From NCBI RefSeq assembly GCF_007655135.1, contig NC_045127.1, positions 18,075,699 through 18,139,698 of the forward strand: 64,000 nt of DNA, read 5' to 3'. A program made the translations under genes and the position numbers. This document shows positions 20,047 through 31,288 of the stretch, in pieces. Under the pieces are notes generated by a model. That model saw nothing but the letters and a program-made list of their open reading frames with translations. It did not search any database and had not been told where the DNA came from. Source of the stretch: Punica granatum (Eukaryota; Streptophyta; Magnoliopsida; Myrtales; Lythraceae). Numbering within the stretch: the first letter of the stretch is position 1; each line of letters opens with the position of its first letter.

Positions 20047-23000
20047 CCCTTAGAGGGTTCAGGCTCGTTTTCGCTTGATTTGCTTGCTTGTTTATTTACC
20101 GATTTCCGCAATTTTTCGCTTATCTACATTACGCACTTTTATTCCCCGCACATGCATTGCATATCATACTAGCTTCTAGGTACCTATGGGTTGCGTCCCA
20201 CGACCGATAATAGGAGCATAGGTTAAATAGGGGTTCCGAGTAAGGGTACGTCGCACGGTTAGACTGTTGATTAGGCCCCCAAAGATCCCCGCTCGATTTT
20301 AAGGAATTGACACCCTTGAGTCGGCAGCCCCCATCCTTACGTAGCACGGTCCCTGTAGCACTAAAACCATGCATTCTGCAGGAGCTCCATGCTATCCTCC
20401 AACCCGGCTTCGACGAACAGTCTATCGAGTCGGCCTGCGTGCCACTTGAGTCTTTTCTGTTTCAAGAGCGATGTACCTTGTACTTTGTATATTAAGCCGT
20501 GGGCACTTATTTTTCTGCAAGCATGCATCGCACAATTTTTCAAAAAAAGTTAGGGGTCATTCATATCGACGAGTCCTAAGTTGGTTTCTTGTTGGTCCCG
20601 CTCGGCCTCTTGTTTGCGCCTCGATCGCGTCTTGCCACCGCTAAACGACAGCAATCGCATCTGGACTAGTCTTGTACACAAGTTAACCACGACTACGTCA
20701 CCGCCTTCACTAGAGACATCCCCCTACTAGCCATTCGCCGGAAAGATTGGAACTTCCTTGAAGTCGCTTCATTATGAAAATCTCGTCAACGCGATCTTCG
20801 ACATCCAAGGCATCGAATCCACACAAATCATTTAGGGATATTAGACCATTACCTAGCCACACTCAAGGATCTCACCAGACCTTCATAAAACGAGACCGGC
20901 ACACCTATCAGGGCATCTTTCTCTTCAAATGCAGCCGCCTTGATCGGCTCACCAGCATCAGAATCGGCACAATTCATCTTTGCCGGATATAGCCAAGAAG
21001 GATGAGGAATTCACAGAACAGCGTCAACTCCGAGGAAACTCGCAGGCGCCTACATCGAGCTTTCAAGACGTGATCAAGAATTGGCCCAAACGAACATTGC
21101 CTTGGAGAGGTCTCGGCACAGAACTAGCGCTTTCCAAAGCAGCGTAGGCTCGGGCTCCGAGCGCAGTGGAAAATCAACTTAGGACTTCAATTTCAAAACC
21201 TGCATTGTACTTTGAACCTTTTGAGTCAATGTGAATGACGGCATTAGTTTTGGAAAACTCACGCATCGCATGCATCCCACTCATTTACTGTTTTGCATAA
21301 CAGCTAACATCCCACCACACGAGTGAGTGGAGACCTTCTTTGCAGTTAGACCAACCGCGACCTTTACCCTCCCTCCACGGCAAGGCGAGCCGTGGCCCGA
21401 GGGCCAATCCACCTTCCTTGGCAAAGCTAGCTTCTCACTAACCCCGCGCAACTAAGCGTCATCGCGTGATCGCACGCACGTCTCTTCGCTCAACTGAGCA
21501 CATCCACCAGCACAACCGAGTGCGTCCTTTCGCGTCGTGCGAGCATGCCTCCACCTTACCCATGCACACGCCCTCGGCACGCTCGCATGACGCTTACCAG
21601 GCTAGTTCGATCCCCTACGCCCTTGCGTTAAAATTGCGAACATCGTTTGCTCTTTCATCGTTCCCCTTTTCCCATTGCAGGAAATAACCGACAAGAAGGC
21701 AACCTGAATCCCAAACGACCACAATCGAGACAGGAAATACTTCTCTGCTATCTCCCTGGACTCCAAACACTGAAGACCGACCATCCCTCCACGAAAGATC
21801 ACAGGCGACAGCTCCAACGATCATAGCATGTCCCAGCCCACCCGTCACGGGGCTTCCAGCACGATCACACTGCCGATCGAAGAATGGGCCGAACCCACCC
21901 TCTGCTACGGCCACGGACCTGCTACAGGGGCAACACACACTCTCCTTCAAATGCTTTTTTACATTTATTCGCATTTCCAAACAAGCTCTCAGCATAAACG
22001 AACCCTTCAAGTGCCACTAGGACCGTCCCAAAGACACCCTATTGATTCTGTCGGATCTGTTCGACTCGCCTATCCTCTTGGGAACCAGCTCCTCGAGCCT
22101 TCCCTAGGACGGCTGCGCATGCCAACCCATAACCGGGGAAAGTACAGCTATAGGGTCCCTAGTCACAGTCTAACCGCTCCAGCGTGGCGATGACCGGACT
22201 CCCGAAATTAAGTGTCCCCCACGCGCAGCACCCCATGGGTCGCGCGCTAGATGAGGGAACTTTCCATGGGTCCACTTAACATTTCTTACCACATATTTCA
22301 CCGTATAATCACCTAATACATCATCTTCTTCGTCATCCTTCACAGGGGCACGCCGGCTACAAGCGAAGAGCGATACACGGGTTCACACTTCCACAAGAAC
22401 TCCTATCGGGTCTCTCTCCCTATACTTCGACAGGAAAGAGGCTTGATGCGGAAGTACCCCCTTTTAACGAAGCCGAAGACAAAAACGACCGAGTGAGCCA
22501 CATGCTGTCAACCCAACCATCTCAGTCGATAGCAAGCAAGGCCCCCAAAGCAAAACACGTATGCAGACTTCAAGAGCACCTATCCTCATAGGGGCACCCT
22601 CCACGGGAGCGACAAGACACGGTCAGGAATGGCGTCCGACGCAGACCACGAAGACCGGGGCATCCGCGTTCAACACTCATGCCAGGGCAACCTCGGTTAC
22701 CTGCACCCCAGGGCAAATCTTATTATTCTTCTTAGATGATAGGGGAAATCATTTGTAAAGTTTGCAAGGACGAGCAACACGAAGTTCGGCTTCCGAATAT
22801 CCAAGAGCTAAACCTCCATAAAAGGCCGGCCCTCACGAAATAGGGCAAGGCACACCAAAGCAACCACGCAATGCAAAGTCGAGGAGTTTCCAACAAATAC
22901 ACGGAGGACAAAACAAACCCCAGCTGCAAGAAAAAACAGAGCGAAAAGAAGCGGGAAAAACCCGCTAATGAAGAGAGAGAGAAAAGACGCGGGAAAAACC

Positions 23001-24935
23001 CGCCAATGAACAAAACAAGGTACCGTCGAGATATAAAACTCCGGCACCGCCAATTCGAAGAAGAAATCAACAAACCCCGACAAAAAGGGGAGCAGCAGAC
23101 ACAACTTCTCGACGGAGACAGAACGCAACGCACTCGGAGGTCGAATCATTCGAACCCTTCGCCCTTGCAAACTCGAGAGACAAAAGAATCGAGCCCGCTA
23201 GGTCGAAAACCCTCGGGGCGACCTAGGCAAAAGTTAGGGCAAGAGAGAGGCACGACTGAAAATCCCGAGGCGGGCAGTCGTGGCAAAAGGAGAGCTAATC
23301 CCCTTTAGGTTGAGAGGTACGACCCCGAGATGGGTAACTGTAGCAAAAGGAGAGTAAAACGAGAGATGAACAAAACAGTCACCCTAGGCTCTCGCATATT
23401 GTGCGGACCAGGGATCCCCAAGGAAATTGGCCAGGTTATCTACTCCAACATGATCCCCGATCGGCTCTCTTGCACGACTCAAGTGTCCAAGGTGGATTCT
23501 TCCTCAAGCACAGCGGGCGACCAAGCACACAATCCAAGCAGTTCAAGACAGCCAAAACCAACCGAAGGACGGAAGAGAAAGGGGGGTACATTTCACTGAA
23601 GGCGTAAATCCGTGTATCCTTTTAGCTTGGGGCAGCGTGCTCCCTAAGCTTTCTCTTTTCTCTCTGTCATTGCATAACTCCAAACGAGTCATAGCCACTC
23701 TACAATCGGCTACCACAAAGCCAAAATCCTAGACACTCATCTCCGGGAGTCAAGTCATAACACTTTGGAAATGAATAGACTGAGGTCTGACCAAATTTGC
23801 ACATAAATTCCCATGCGGGTCACAAGCGCAGCTGCCCTACGGTACCCTGACGAGAAGGGTCCTAAACTGATGGGCGCGTCGAATAATCGACAGAGCCACT
23901 AGGACATCATTAAGAATGTCTCGATATGCTCGTACATGGCCAACAGGAGCCTTGGAGGCCTCGCATTGAGGCCTTCGAAAATGGGATCTCATTCATATCC
24001 CCAAAGCAAAAACTCTACGGGTCGCCCAGGCGACCCGAAACTGAAGAACATGCGTCGCAAACACATCCTTTTACCTGTACTTACAAATGGCTAGTAATTC
24101 CATGACTTACTAATGATGTCAGGATCACAGGTACAACAAACGCGGGAACTACGACGGACTCTGATTCTCCATCCCTCGGGGTACGTGGGCACTTCGTCCA
24201 GAACTCGAGTCCTTCATCGCAAGATCAGGGCATCCCCAGCAAACTACCACCGCCCATGCGACAAAGCCGGCATCCGGCGGAGCAACGAGCAACCGCCTAG
24301 CAAGCGAAAGTCCCAGTAGCGAGACCGGGGCAATCCCAGCAAGCAATCGCCTCAGCGGTGAGACCAGCTGCCAGCAAGAGTAACAAACAATCGATCCAGT
24401 AGCAGAGTCAGCTTCCGGTAGATCAAACACACTACCGTCTCAGGGGCAAAGCACCGACGAAGCAACTTCATCGCGACAGCAATGTCAATCGACAGTAGAT
24501 CAACACCTTTGGGACAGTATCAGCCCTATACACTCAGCGCGCACCACTGTCCACATGACTAACGAAGAGTTATGTTCTTCTCTATAGCACCGCCTCTCTA
24601 CGATAACATTCACAAGCTACTGGGGCATCTTCGGTGAACACAGCGATCGGACCATTCTCACCAATGACAAATTGCAATTTCAGTGGTCTCACGCGACTGA
24701 CATCCACCGTTAGCTATTGTTCTCTCCTACGTGCAGATGCGCATGGAACCCCAAGGGGCATCTCCCCCTGACGGACTCATGTCTGTCTCATGTGACAAGA
24801 TCGTAATCTCAAACCTGAGCGAAAGGCCCTCAAGGAGGCACCTAGCACCATCATCTGACAAATCCGTTGGCATTATCGGACCCAAGTCAACTCTCTCGCG
24901 TTCTCGGGCCATCCTCGATGACCGAACCCACCTTT
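20047..24935 (+). other. Non-coding interior of the 12.6-kb element
   Basis: 20047-20540 resembles the leader of the coding element at 41071-41350 ('gcatatcatactag...ggtacctatgggttgcg' against 'tgcatcatattag...ggtactggattcgcg', then a shared 'gatcc..gctcgattt / gatcc..gcttgaattt' block). The rest has only short frames, with no zinc knuckle, protease, RT or integrase motif. 23195-23350 contains 'ggcaaaagttagggc' and 'gtcgtggcaaaaggaga', which match 53085-53245 in the coding element, so the 3' untranslated part is also shared. Confidence 0.75.
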
Positions 24936-25690
24936 TATTGCTTTGGGTTTGGACACCCACCTTTACCGCTTTGGGTTTGGACACCCACCTTTTACCGCTT
25001 TGGGTTTGGACACCTACCTTTTACCGCTTTGGGTTTGGACACCCCCCATTTACCGCTTTGGGTTTGGACACCCGCCATTTATTGCTTTGGGTTTGGACAC
25101 TCACCTTTTACCGCTTTGGGTTTGGACACCCCCCATTTACCGCTTTAGGTTTGGACACTCGCTATTTATTGCTTTGGGTTTGGACACCCGTCTTTTTACT
25201 GCTTTGGGTTTGGACACCCCCCTTTTACTGCTTTGGGTTTGGACACCCGTCTTTTACTGCTTTGGGTTTGGACACCCACCTTTTTACTTTCTTTGGGCCC
25301 GTAAACCCATCTTTACTGCTTTTCGGACTCTGCGTCCATCTTTATTGCTTTTCGGACTCCGCGTCCATCTTTACTGCCTTTCAGACTTCGCGTCCAGGAC
25401 TCCGCGTCCATCTTTACAGCTTTTCGGACTCCGCGTCCATCTTTACAGTTTTTTGGACTCCGCGTCCACATTTACTGCTTTCCACGGGCCTCGTCGTAGC
25501 ATTTTACTCTTCCCACGGGCCTTGGCCTAACACTTTAATACTTTCCACAAGCCTCGTCGTAGCATTTTTCTCTTCTCACGGGCCTTGGCCTAGTACTTTA
25601 ATGCTTTCCACGGACCTCAGCCCAGCACTTTACTGCTTTCCACGGGTCTCGGCCCAAGACTTTACTGCTTTGCGGGCTCAGGACTCTCAT
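24936..25690 (+). repeat. Three successive ~29-31 bp tandem arrays, each unit able to form a hairpin
   Basis: Array A (24936-25290) has 12 units of 28-30 bp built on 'gctttgggtttggacaccc'. Array B (25310-25470) has about five units of ~29 bp built on 'cggactccgcgtccatcttt'. Array C (25475-25690) has about six units of ~31 bp built on 'tccacgggcctcgg'. All share a 'tttactgcttt' linker and differ in the head. The heads are short inverted repeats: GGGT/ACCC, GGAC/GTCC and GGGC/GCCC types. Because the unit is not a multiple of three, the long frames across it (for example 24731-25696) are by-products with a 29-residue period. Confidence 0.9.
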
Positions 25691-25882
25691 CTATAGTTTC
25701 ATAATTTCCACCCCTCAACCACGTTGTCGTTTTGTAGCAGGTCCATGCACTTACACGATTTCTCCCACATATCCAAGGCAAAGGAGCAAGCGACTGCAGA
25801 GAGTGATACCAGGACAGTCGTCGGGACCAAAAGGGATGCTTCTCAAGATCTTTGATTACATCCTCTATTCGAGCACGCAACC

Positions 25883-25896
25883 AAAGAGGGGCAAGC
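25883..25896 (+). other. Polypurine tract of the 12.6-kb element
   Basis: AAAGAGGGGCAAGC sits directly before the right LTR, in the place of the plus-strand primer for reverse transcription. Confidence 0.75.
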
Positions 25897-26657
25897 TGTC
25901 AGCACCCAATTTTGGTCCACCGGCTCCAGAGAGGCAAAATCTTCATTTTGCCACCCGTGAGGGAAGTATTTCTGATTAATTACTTGAGCATTCACGAAGT
26001 TTTGGAAATAGCAAATTTTCCTAATTTAACACCAATTTTATGATTTTCTTTCAAAAAAATAATACCGTTTGAGACGTTTTCGAATTTCGCGTACATCGAC
26101 GTCAATTTTCAAAAATTCGGGACAAAATTCGAGATTGAAAATAATTTCATCGCATAATATCGATCAACGAATTTTTCTGAGCACGATGACGGTCTCGAAT
26201 TATTTTTTCGACGTCCGATCAAGAAGACATAATTTTCAATTTGTACGCGCGTCGAATTCTTTAAAAAAAAAAAGGTCAAGTCGGTCAGAACCGATCAGAG
26301 CCGGTCTGACCGACAGGACCGATGGGCAGGGTCGGTCAGACCTGGTCTGACCGACCGTTGCCCACACAAAAAAAAAGGTCAAGTCAGTCAGAACCGATCA
26401 GAGTCGGTCTGACCGACATGACAGATGGGCAATTCTTTCCTTCCCGCCCACTTCTTTTCCTTTTCTTCCTCTTTCCTCCTTCCTTTTTCCTTCCTTTCAG
26501 TTTGGTCCCTGCAATAAAAAAAATCGGGATCTTCGTTCCCGATTTCGCAAAATTTCCGGCGAAAATCTCGCCCGATCTCCGTTCCGTTTCCTTCTTCTTC
26601 TTCCTGGCGAAACCCTAGCGAAAAAGGAGAGGCAGCAAAAAAAAAACCTAGCCGCCA

Positions 26658-26701
<44 letters not shown>

Positions 26702-29519
26702 TTTTCGGAACAAAAACCCGCGGCTCGGGAGCGGACGGAAGGAGGGGGAAAAAAATTCTCAGAGCTCACAGACGAAAAAATCGGGGAGCTCGCTGATCCT
26801 CTCGAAAAAGAAAAAAGAAATCCTCACCTCGAATCTTGAACGGAGAAAACTCGAAGGAAAAACTCTCAGCTCACACGCCTTCGAAAACCCGGAGCTCGAA
26901 CCCGGACCGAGACCCTCAGCTCGGACGGCCACTTCTCGCCCGCAGCTCGCCTCCACAGACCCGGCCCGCAACTCGATTTCTTTTTCGGGTCCTCTCGGCT
27001 CCCTCAGCTCGACCCGTAGTGGTTCTGCCCAGCCCGTGCGCGTCCAGCAATCGGCCCAGCTCGCGTCGGCCCAGCTCGCGTTGGCCCAGCCCGACCCAGT
27101 CCGGCCCAGTTCGCAGTCCAATCCAGCCCGGATCTCAGCCCATTTCGGTCCAGCAGACAATTCGGCCAGTCTAGCCCAACTCGGCCCGTTTCGGCCCAAT
27201 CCCTCAGCAGCCCAGTTCCTTCCGCCCAGTTCGGCCCGGTTCGCCCAGTCCAGCCCATCTGCACAGTTCGGCCCACTCTCCCAACAGCCCAACAGGCCCG
27301 GCGAAATTTTTTTTATTTACAGATCTGCCCCTATTCTTCTCAAACAAGATAAATCCTCGACTTAGTGGCATGTTTAGGGCTCCATTTTTGAATATAAATG
27401 TTTGCTTGATGGATATAATGTGAAATGAGTGTTTTTGGGTCGTGTGGGTGTTCGGATTTGTCCCGAACTCGATTTTACAAACTTTCTATTTTGTCACATT
27501 TCAGTCCAGAGGATGTATTTTATTTTTTTCAGATCTGCCCCGAACTCTAAAAATTATTTTGAATCAAGTCCCGGTCATTTTACTATTTTTCAATCAGTCC
27601 TTGGATTTTTCACAATTTTTCAAGCATCCCAAAGAACTTTCCAAGTTGTTTCAGTTTAGTCCCGGGGCCATTTTTTATTTTTTTCAGATCTGCCCCGAAT
27701 CTCAAAATTTATTTTCAATCGAGTCCCAGTCATTTTACTATTTTCCAATCAGTCCTGGAATTCCCAGAATTTTTTAAGCATCCCAAACAACTTTCCAAGT
27801 TGTTTCAGTTTAGTCCTGGGGCCATTTTTTTCTTTTTCCAGATCAGTCCAGATTTTCAAATTCGTTTCAATAAAGTCCTGGGACATTTTCAGTAATTCTA
27901 CATGGTCCCCAATATTTTCAGAATTTTCAAATCGGTCCCCGGAACTTCATCCGAATTTTCAAATCAGTCCCTGCTCTTTCAAAATCGTTCAAGTCAGTCC
28001 CCTGTACATTTTCTAAAAATATTCGACCCTTTCCTACTTGGATCACCCACCGACAATGTATGTGCCCCATTTAAATATTTTATTTTTTGTAATTATATGT
28101 ATGCAACGTGACCATGTCGGAAATTAGAGTTTATCGGGCGGTCAACCAAATGGCTATCTCGACGACTCGAAACCCGTAAATCAAAGCATTCGGCAAATTT
28201 CTAATTAACCTAAAATTCTACATACGGGTAATCGGAACGTTGAATTTGGCTGAATTAAATCACTTGACTCTTTTAAATAAATTGTACGAATTGATTAATA
28301 ATCTGTAATCACGTCGACAGTTCAAGAACTATTAGCCATGCCCTTTTCAAATTCACAATTTCAAAAGCACCGAGATACGTGCAACGTAATCTTGATTTTC
28401 ATACACACACATATTTACCGATTCAAGGGCATGATTACCGGTTTTTGTCCTGCCGTCACTCTAGTATAGGTTTGTGTTTAGAACGGGTTAAAACATGGAA
28501 AAACGGATTAATCACAAACTCGGCATAATCAACATGGGCAAATAGTCAAGAAGAGGGCTAGGTTTTGGGTTTTAGGTGAAAACACTCCTAATCTATAAAA
28601 ACCATATTGCCACGATACAGAATAATCTAAAAATAACCCACACATTCGAGACTCGACCACAGACGTCATGTCTATCGGGTCCGTTTTAAATAATGTCGAA
28701 TGCTACATACCCTATCCATCACCCCTTTTGTTTGTTTTAGGGTAGGATTTGTATGCCAAGATACCCCGGATAATAATTGATTAACTCATGTAAATTCGGC
28801 AATAACAAAATCTCATTGTTTGTTTATTTGCGCTTACTTGTTACATTCTTGCACTTATTTGTTATCCGGATCGAGCCCGGTCCTTTAGGATACGATTCAC
28901 ACTGGGTCCAACGCCCATAACCTTCGATCACGGGGCCCAATGCCCCCATACACCAAGTGCGCATTTAATTTAATTTTCGGTCTTTTCCAAACCATACGGT
29001 GAGCACGAGTGGAATAATGACCGAACGCGAACCGACTGTGATTCAATTGTTGTAATTTGTATTTTATTTATTTGAGAGGACAATGTAAGGATTTATGTTG
29101 TACGTTTATTCTTATAAGAATCCCGGTCGGAGAGCGGACGGTCGAAGTGTTTCTTCGAATTTACGGTGTCAAAATGCGTAAGATGAGCGAAACTTAATCA
29201 TGCGGTAAATAAATAAAATGGCAAGCCTAGTAAGTTAGAGTACCGAAAGGGCGTGTGGGATATAGGCCCACACGTAATAGAACCTCCGAATTCGGAATTT
29301 CCGGTTCCGTACAGACCATTGCCTTAACATACTAGGTGTATCCCATACCCTAGACTCGGGCGACTCACCAGCCGTCAACCTTTGGGTCGTAAACAGGTAG
29401 TGGCGACTCCTTCTCACGTGCGTCCGTCGCGCGTCCCCGGGAAGGTGGACACTCCCAAGCCGCGTTGCATTTAGGCGCGCGCACGCGTGCCCCGACGAGA
29501 CGAAATTCGGGTGCGCACA
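25897..29519 (+). repeat. Right LTR of the 12.6-kb element (3623 bp)
   Basis: It is a direct copy of 16891-20025, with the same palindrome (26331-26355) and a longer CT run (26661-26698). It also carries about 490 bp (roughly 28349-28858) that the left LTR lacks at about 19361-19366. Either the left LTR lost it or the right gained it; LTRs are identical at insertion, so this indel came later. Confidence 0.93.
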
Positions 29520-29593
29520 ATGTGGAGTTCATTGTGAATTTGGTGGTTTGCCAGGAACCCTATGTATGAGGTTTGTTTCATTTATCTGGAGAC

Positions 29594-29912
29594 TTAGAGC
29601 ATTGACCCGCGCTGCGTTTTATAAGGAATATAGATCACATTTGATAAGTAAGAGTTGAAAAAAAAAGGCAAAAAAGAAAAATATAGTGAGATAAGAAAAG
29701 AGAGTGACGGTAAGAGAAGAAAGAAAGAGAGGAGAGGAGAGAAATGTGAGAAAGTGAAAAAAGGGGGTTAGTTATTTTTTATGAAATAGTCAAATTACTA
29801 TATCGTTCTCTAATTCAATGGCTAATAATTTTTCAAAGAATTTCAGAAAGGGCAAATAAGGAAAGCAAATGTTAGACGAAGATTTGGCTTCTCCCATTTG
29901 TAATAGTATAGA
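29594..29912 (-). mobile_element. Small non-autonomous Helitron-like element
   Basis: On the minus strand the 5' end is TCTATACTATTACAAATGGG, preceded by A. Near the 3' end is a GC hairpin (CGCAGCGCGGGTC) followed by a CTAA terminus. These are the hallmarks of plant Helitrons. There are no terminal repeats or target duplication, as expected. The base after the 3' end is G rather than T, so the exact terminus is uncertain. A relative with the same 5' end is at 35953. Confidence 0.65.
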
Positions 29913-30839
29913 TATATGTAGAGAGATAAAATTATTATTTTTAAGAGTGCTTCTAGCATGGAACATTAAATAATGTCCTATAGTGGGACACTAATAGTAT
30001 CCATAAGATATTCCAATATAAAATCTTGACTATTCATAATTTATATATTTTACCCCTCAAATTGTAGTCCTTCAATTATTCGTTTAATAATTTTTGCTGA
30101 CAATAATTTGTACTCATCCGACACATGGCCCAATCACACTGCCACACGTGTCCACATGCAAGACAAAATGTAATGGGGTAATGGGCGAAACCCAACCCAA
30201 ATTAATCGGACTAATATCGAACCGATAGTCCGGTTTTTTGCAAATCTGATTTAGTTTTATTTATTCAATCGGTTTGTTCAGTTTTTTATTGATTCATTCT
30301 ATCAGTTTTAACCAGTTTCTTCGATTTTCATTAGTTCATTTTATCGTTTTCAATCCCAATTACCACATGCGATCATCATTTAATTTGTAATTGATACGAA
30401 GGTTTCGACCTTTTTGATCGTCAAATTGTTTCCACAAATAACTGGTTTTCGCATTTATTTATATCTAGTTGAAAGTTTTGTTCATCGGAATTGAGGCTTC
30501 AACTCCCTCATCTATTTCGCGATGCTTTCAATATGAAAAGAGTCCCCTACCGAACGTCTTACCGTTGCGATGGGAAACTTGTTTCGAATACAATGGCCGA
30601 TTCCTATCGACATGTTTTGCTTCACTTGGTGGTTCAAGGCTTCCCATAGTACTCTCGGAGAGTTCGTCAGAGGCCGGTCATGTTAATATTTCCCTTCTTT
30701 CTTTCTTTTTTTTCTGGCCTTCGATCTATTTTTCTTTTTGGCAATGATAATTTCCTTGTGTTATCCCTAATATCGAGGGACATGTGCAATTTTTTTCAAT
30801 ATGTTGATATTTTCCAAGGATATTTCATTTGTTAATTGA
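29913..30839. other. AT-rich spacer, nothing recognised
   Basis: The longest frame (30469-30747) has no resemblance to a known family. I see no regulatory or repeat structure that I can support. Confidence 0.5.
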
Positions 30840-31288
30840 GTTAATTTTTCTTTCTAAAACTATTTTTTATTATTCGTTTAAGCTAATTTTGCCAGCTAGA
30901 ACTCATTTGTGGTATAAATAGTCTTACGAAAAAAAAATAAAAGTATCAGTGAAGAGAACCCTGATAAAAAAAAACTAATAAGTTCATGTATTTATATATT
31001 GGCCTAAACCATTTTTATAATTTGCTTAAGCAAATCTAACTAAAGGGATAACAACGAGTAATTGTTAAAGACTTCGAGTAATAGTGATTTTGGTCAATTG
31101 AATAACTTGCTAAGGCCGACCTTCATATTCTGTTCTTATTTATAGTCTCAGTTGTTGATGAATGTAATAATGATGACGACTAACTAATAGAAACAAATAC
31201 TTGAAATATAACCAATTTTTATTTTATTTATTTATATTGGCACAAGCTAATTGTAATATCTTCGAGAGCTCATTTTTGCTATAAATAG

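Larger units (their letters stand above)
16891..29519 (+). mobile_element. 12.6-kb non-coding LTR retrotransposon (LARD type, Tat/Ogre-related)
   Basis: The element has two long direct LTRs (16891-20025 and 25897-29519), both TG...CA. It is flanked by the 5-bp duplication ATGTG (16886-16890 and 29520-29524). A primer-binding site follows the left LTR, and a purine-rich tract precedes the right LTR. The 5.9-kb interior has only short broken frames and no recognisable gag, protease, RT or integrase. The leader (20047-20540) and the ends of the LTRs resemble those of the coding element at 37406-58844. Few differences separate the LTRs apart from one ~490-bp indel, so the insertion is fairly recent and must have been copied in trans. 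Transcription is inferred to run on the plus strand. Confidence 0.92.

Noticed and set aside
22871..23308. 145-codon Lys/Arg-rich frame
   Set aside because: A basic, repetitive frame within the LTR element interior. No gag or other domain.
24936..25690. CRISPR-like array
   Set aside because: Units are contiguous tandem repeats with no unique spacers, in plant DNA.
24731..25696. 321-codon frame with a WVWTP / GFGHPP repeat pattern
   Set aside because: It is produced by a 29-bp tandem repeat read in three successive frames, with a second open frame alongside. It lies in the 3' region of a non-coding LTR element.
30469..30747. 92-codon frame
   Set aside because: No similarity that I recognise, AT-rich context, no neighbouring exon signals.
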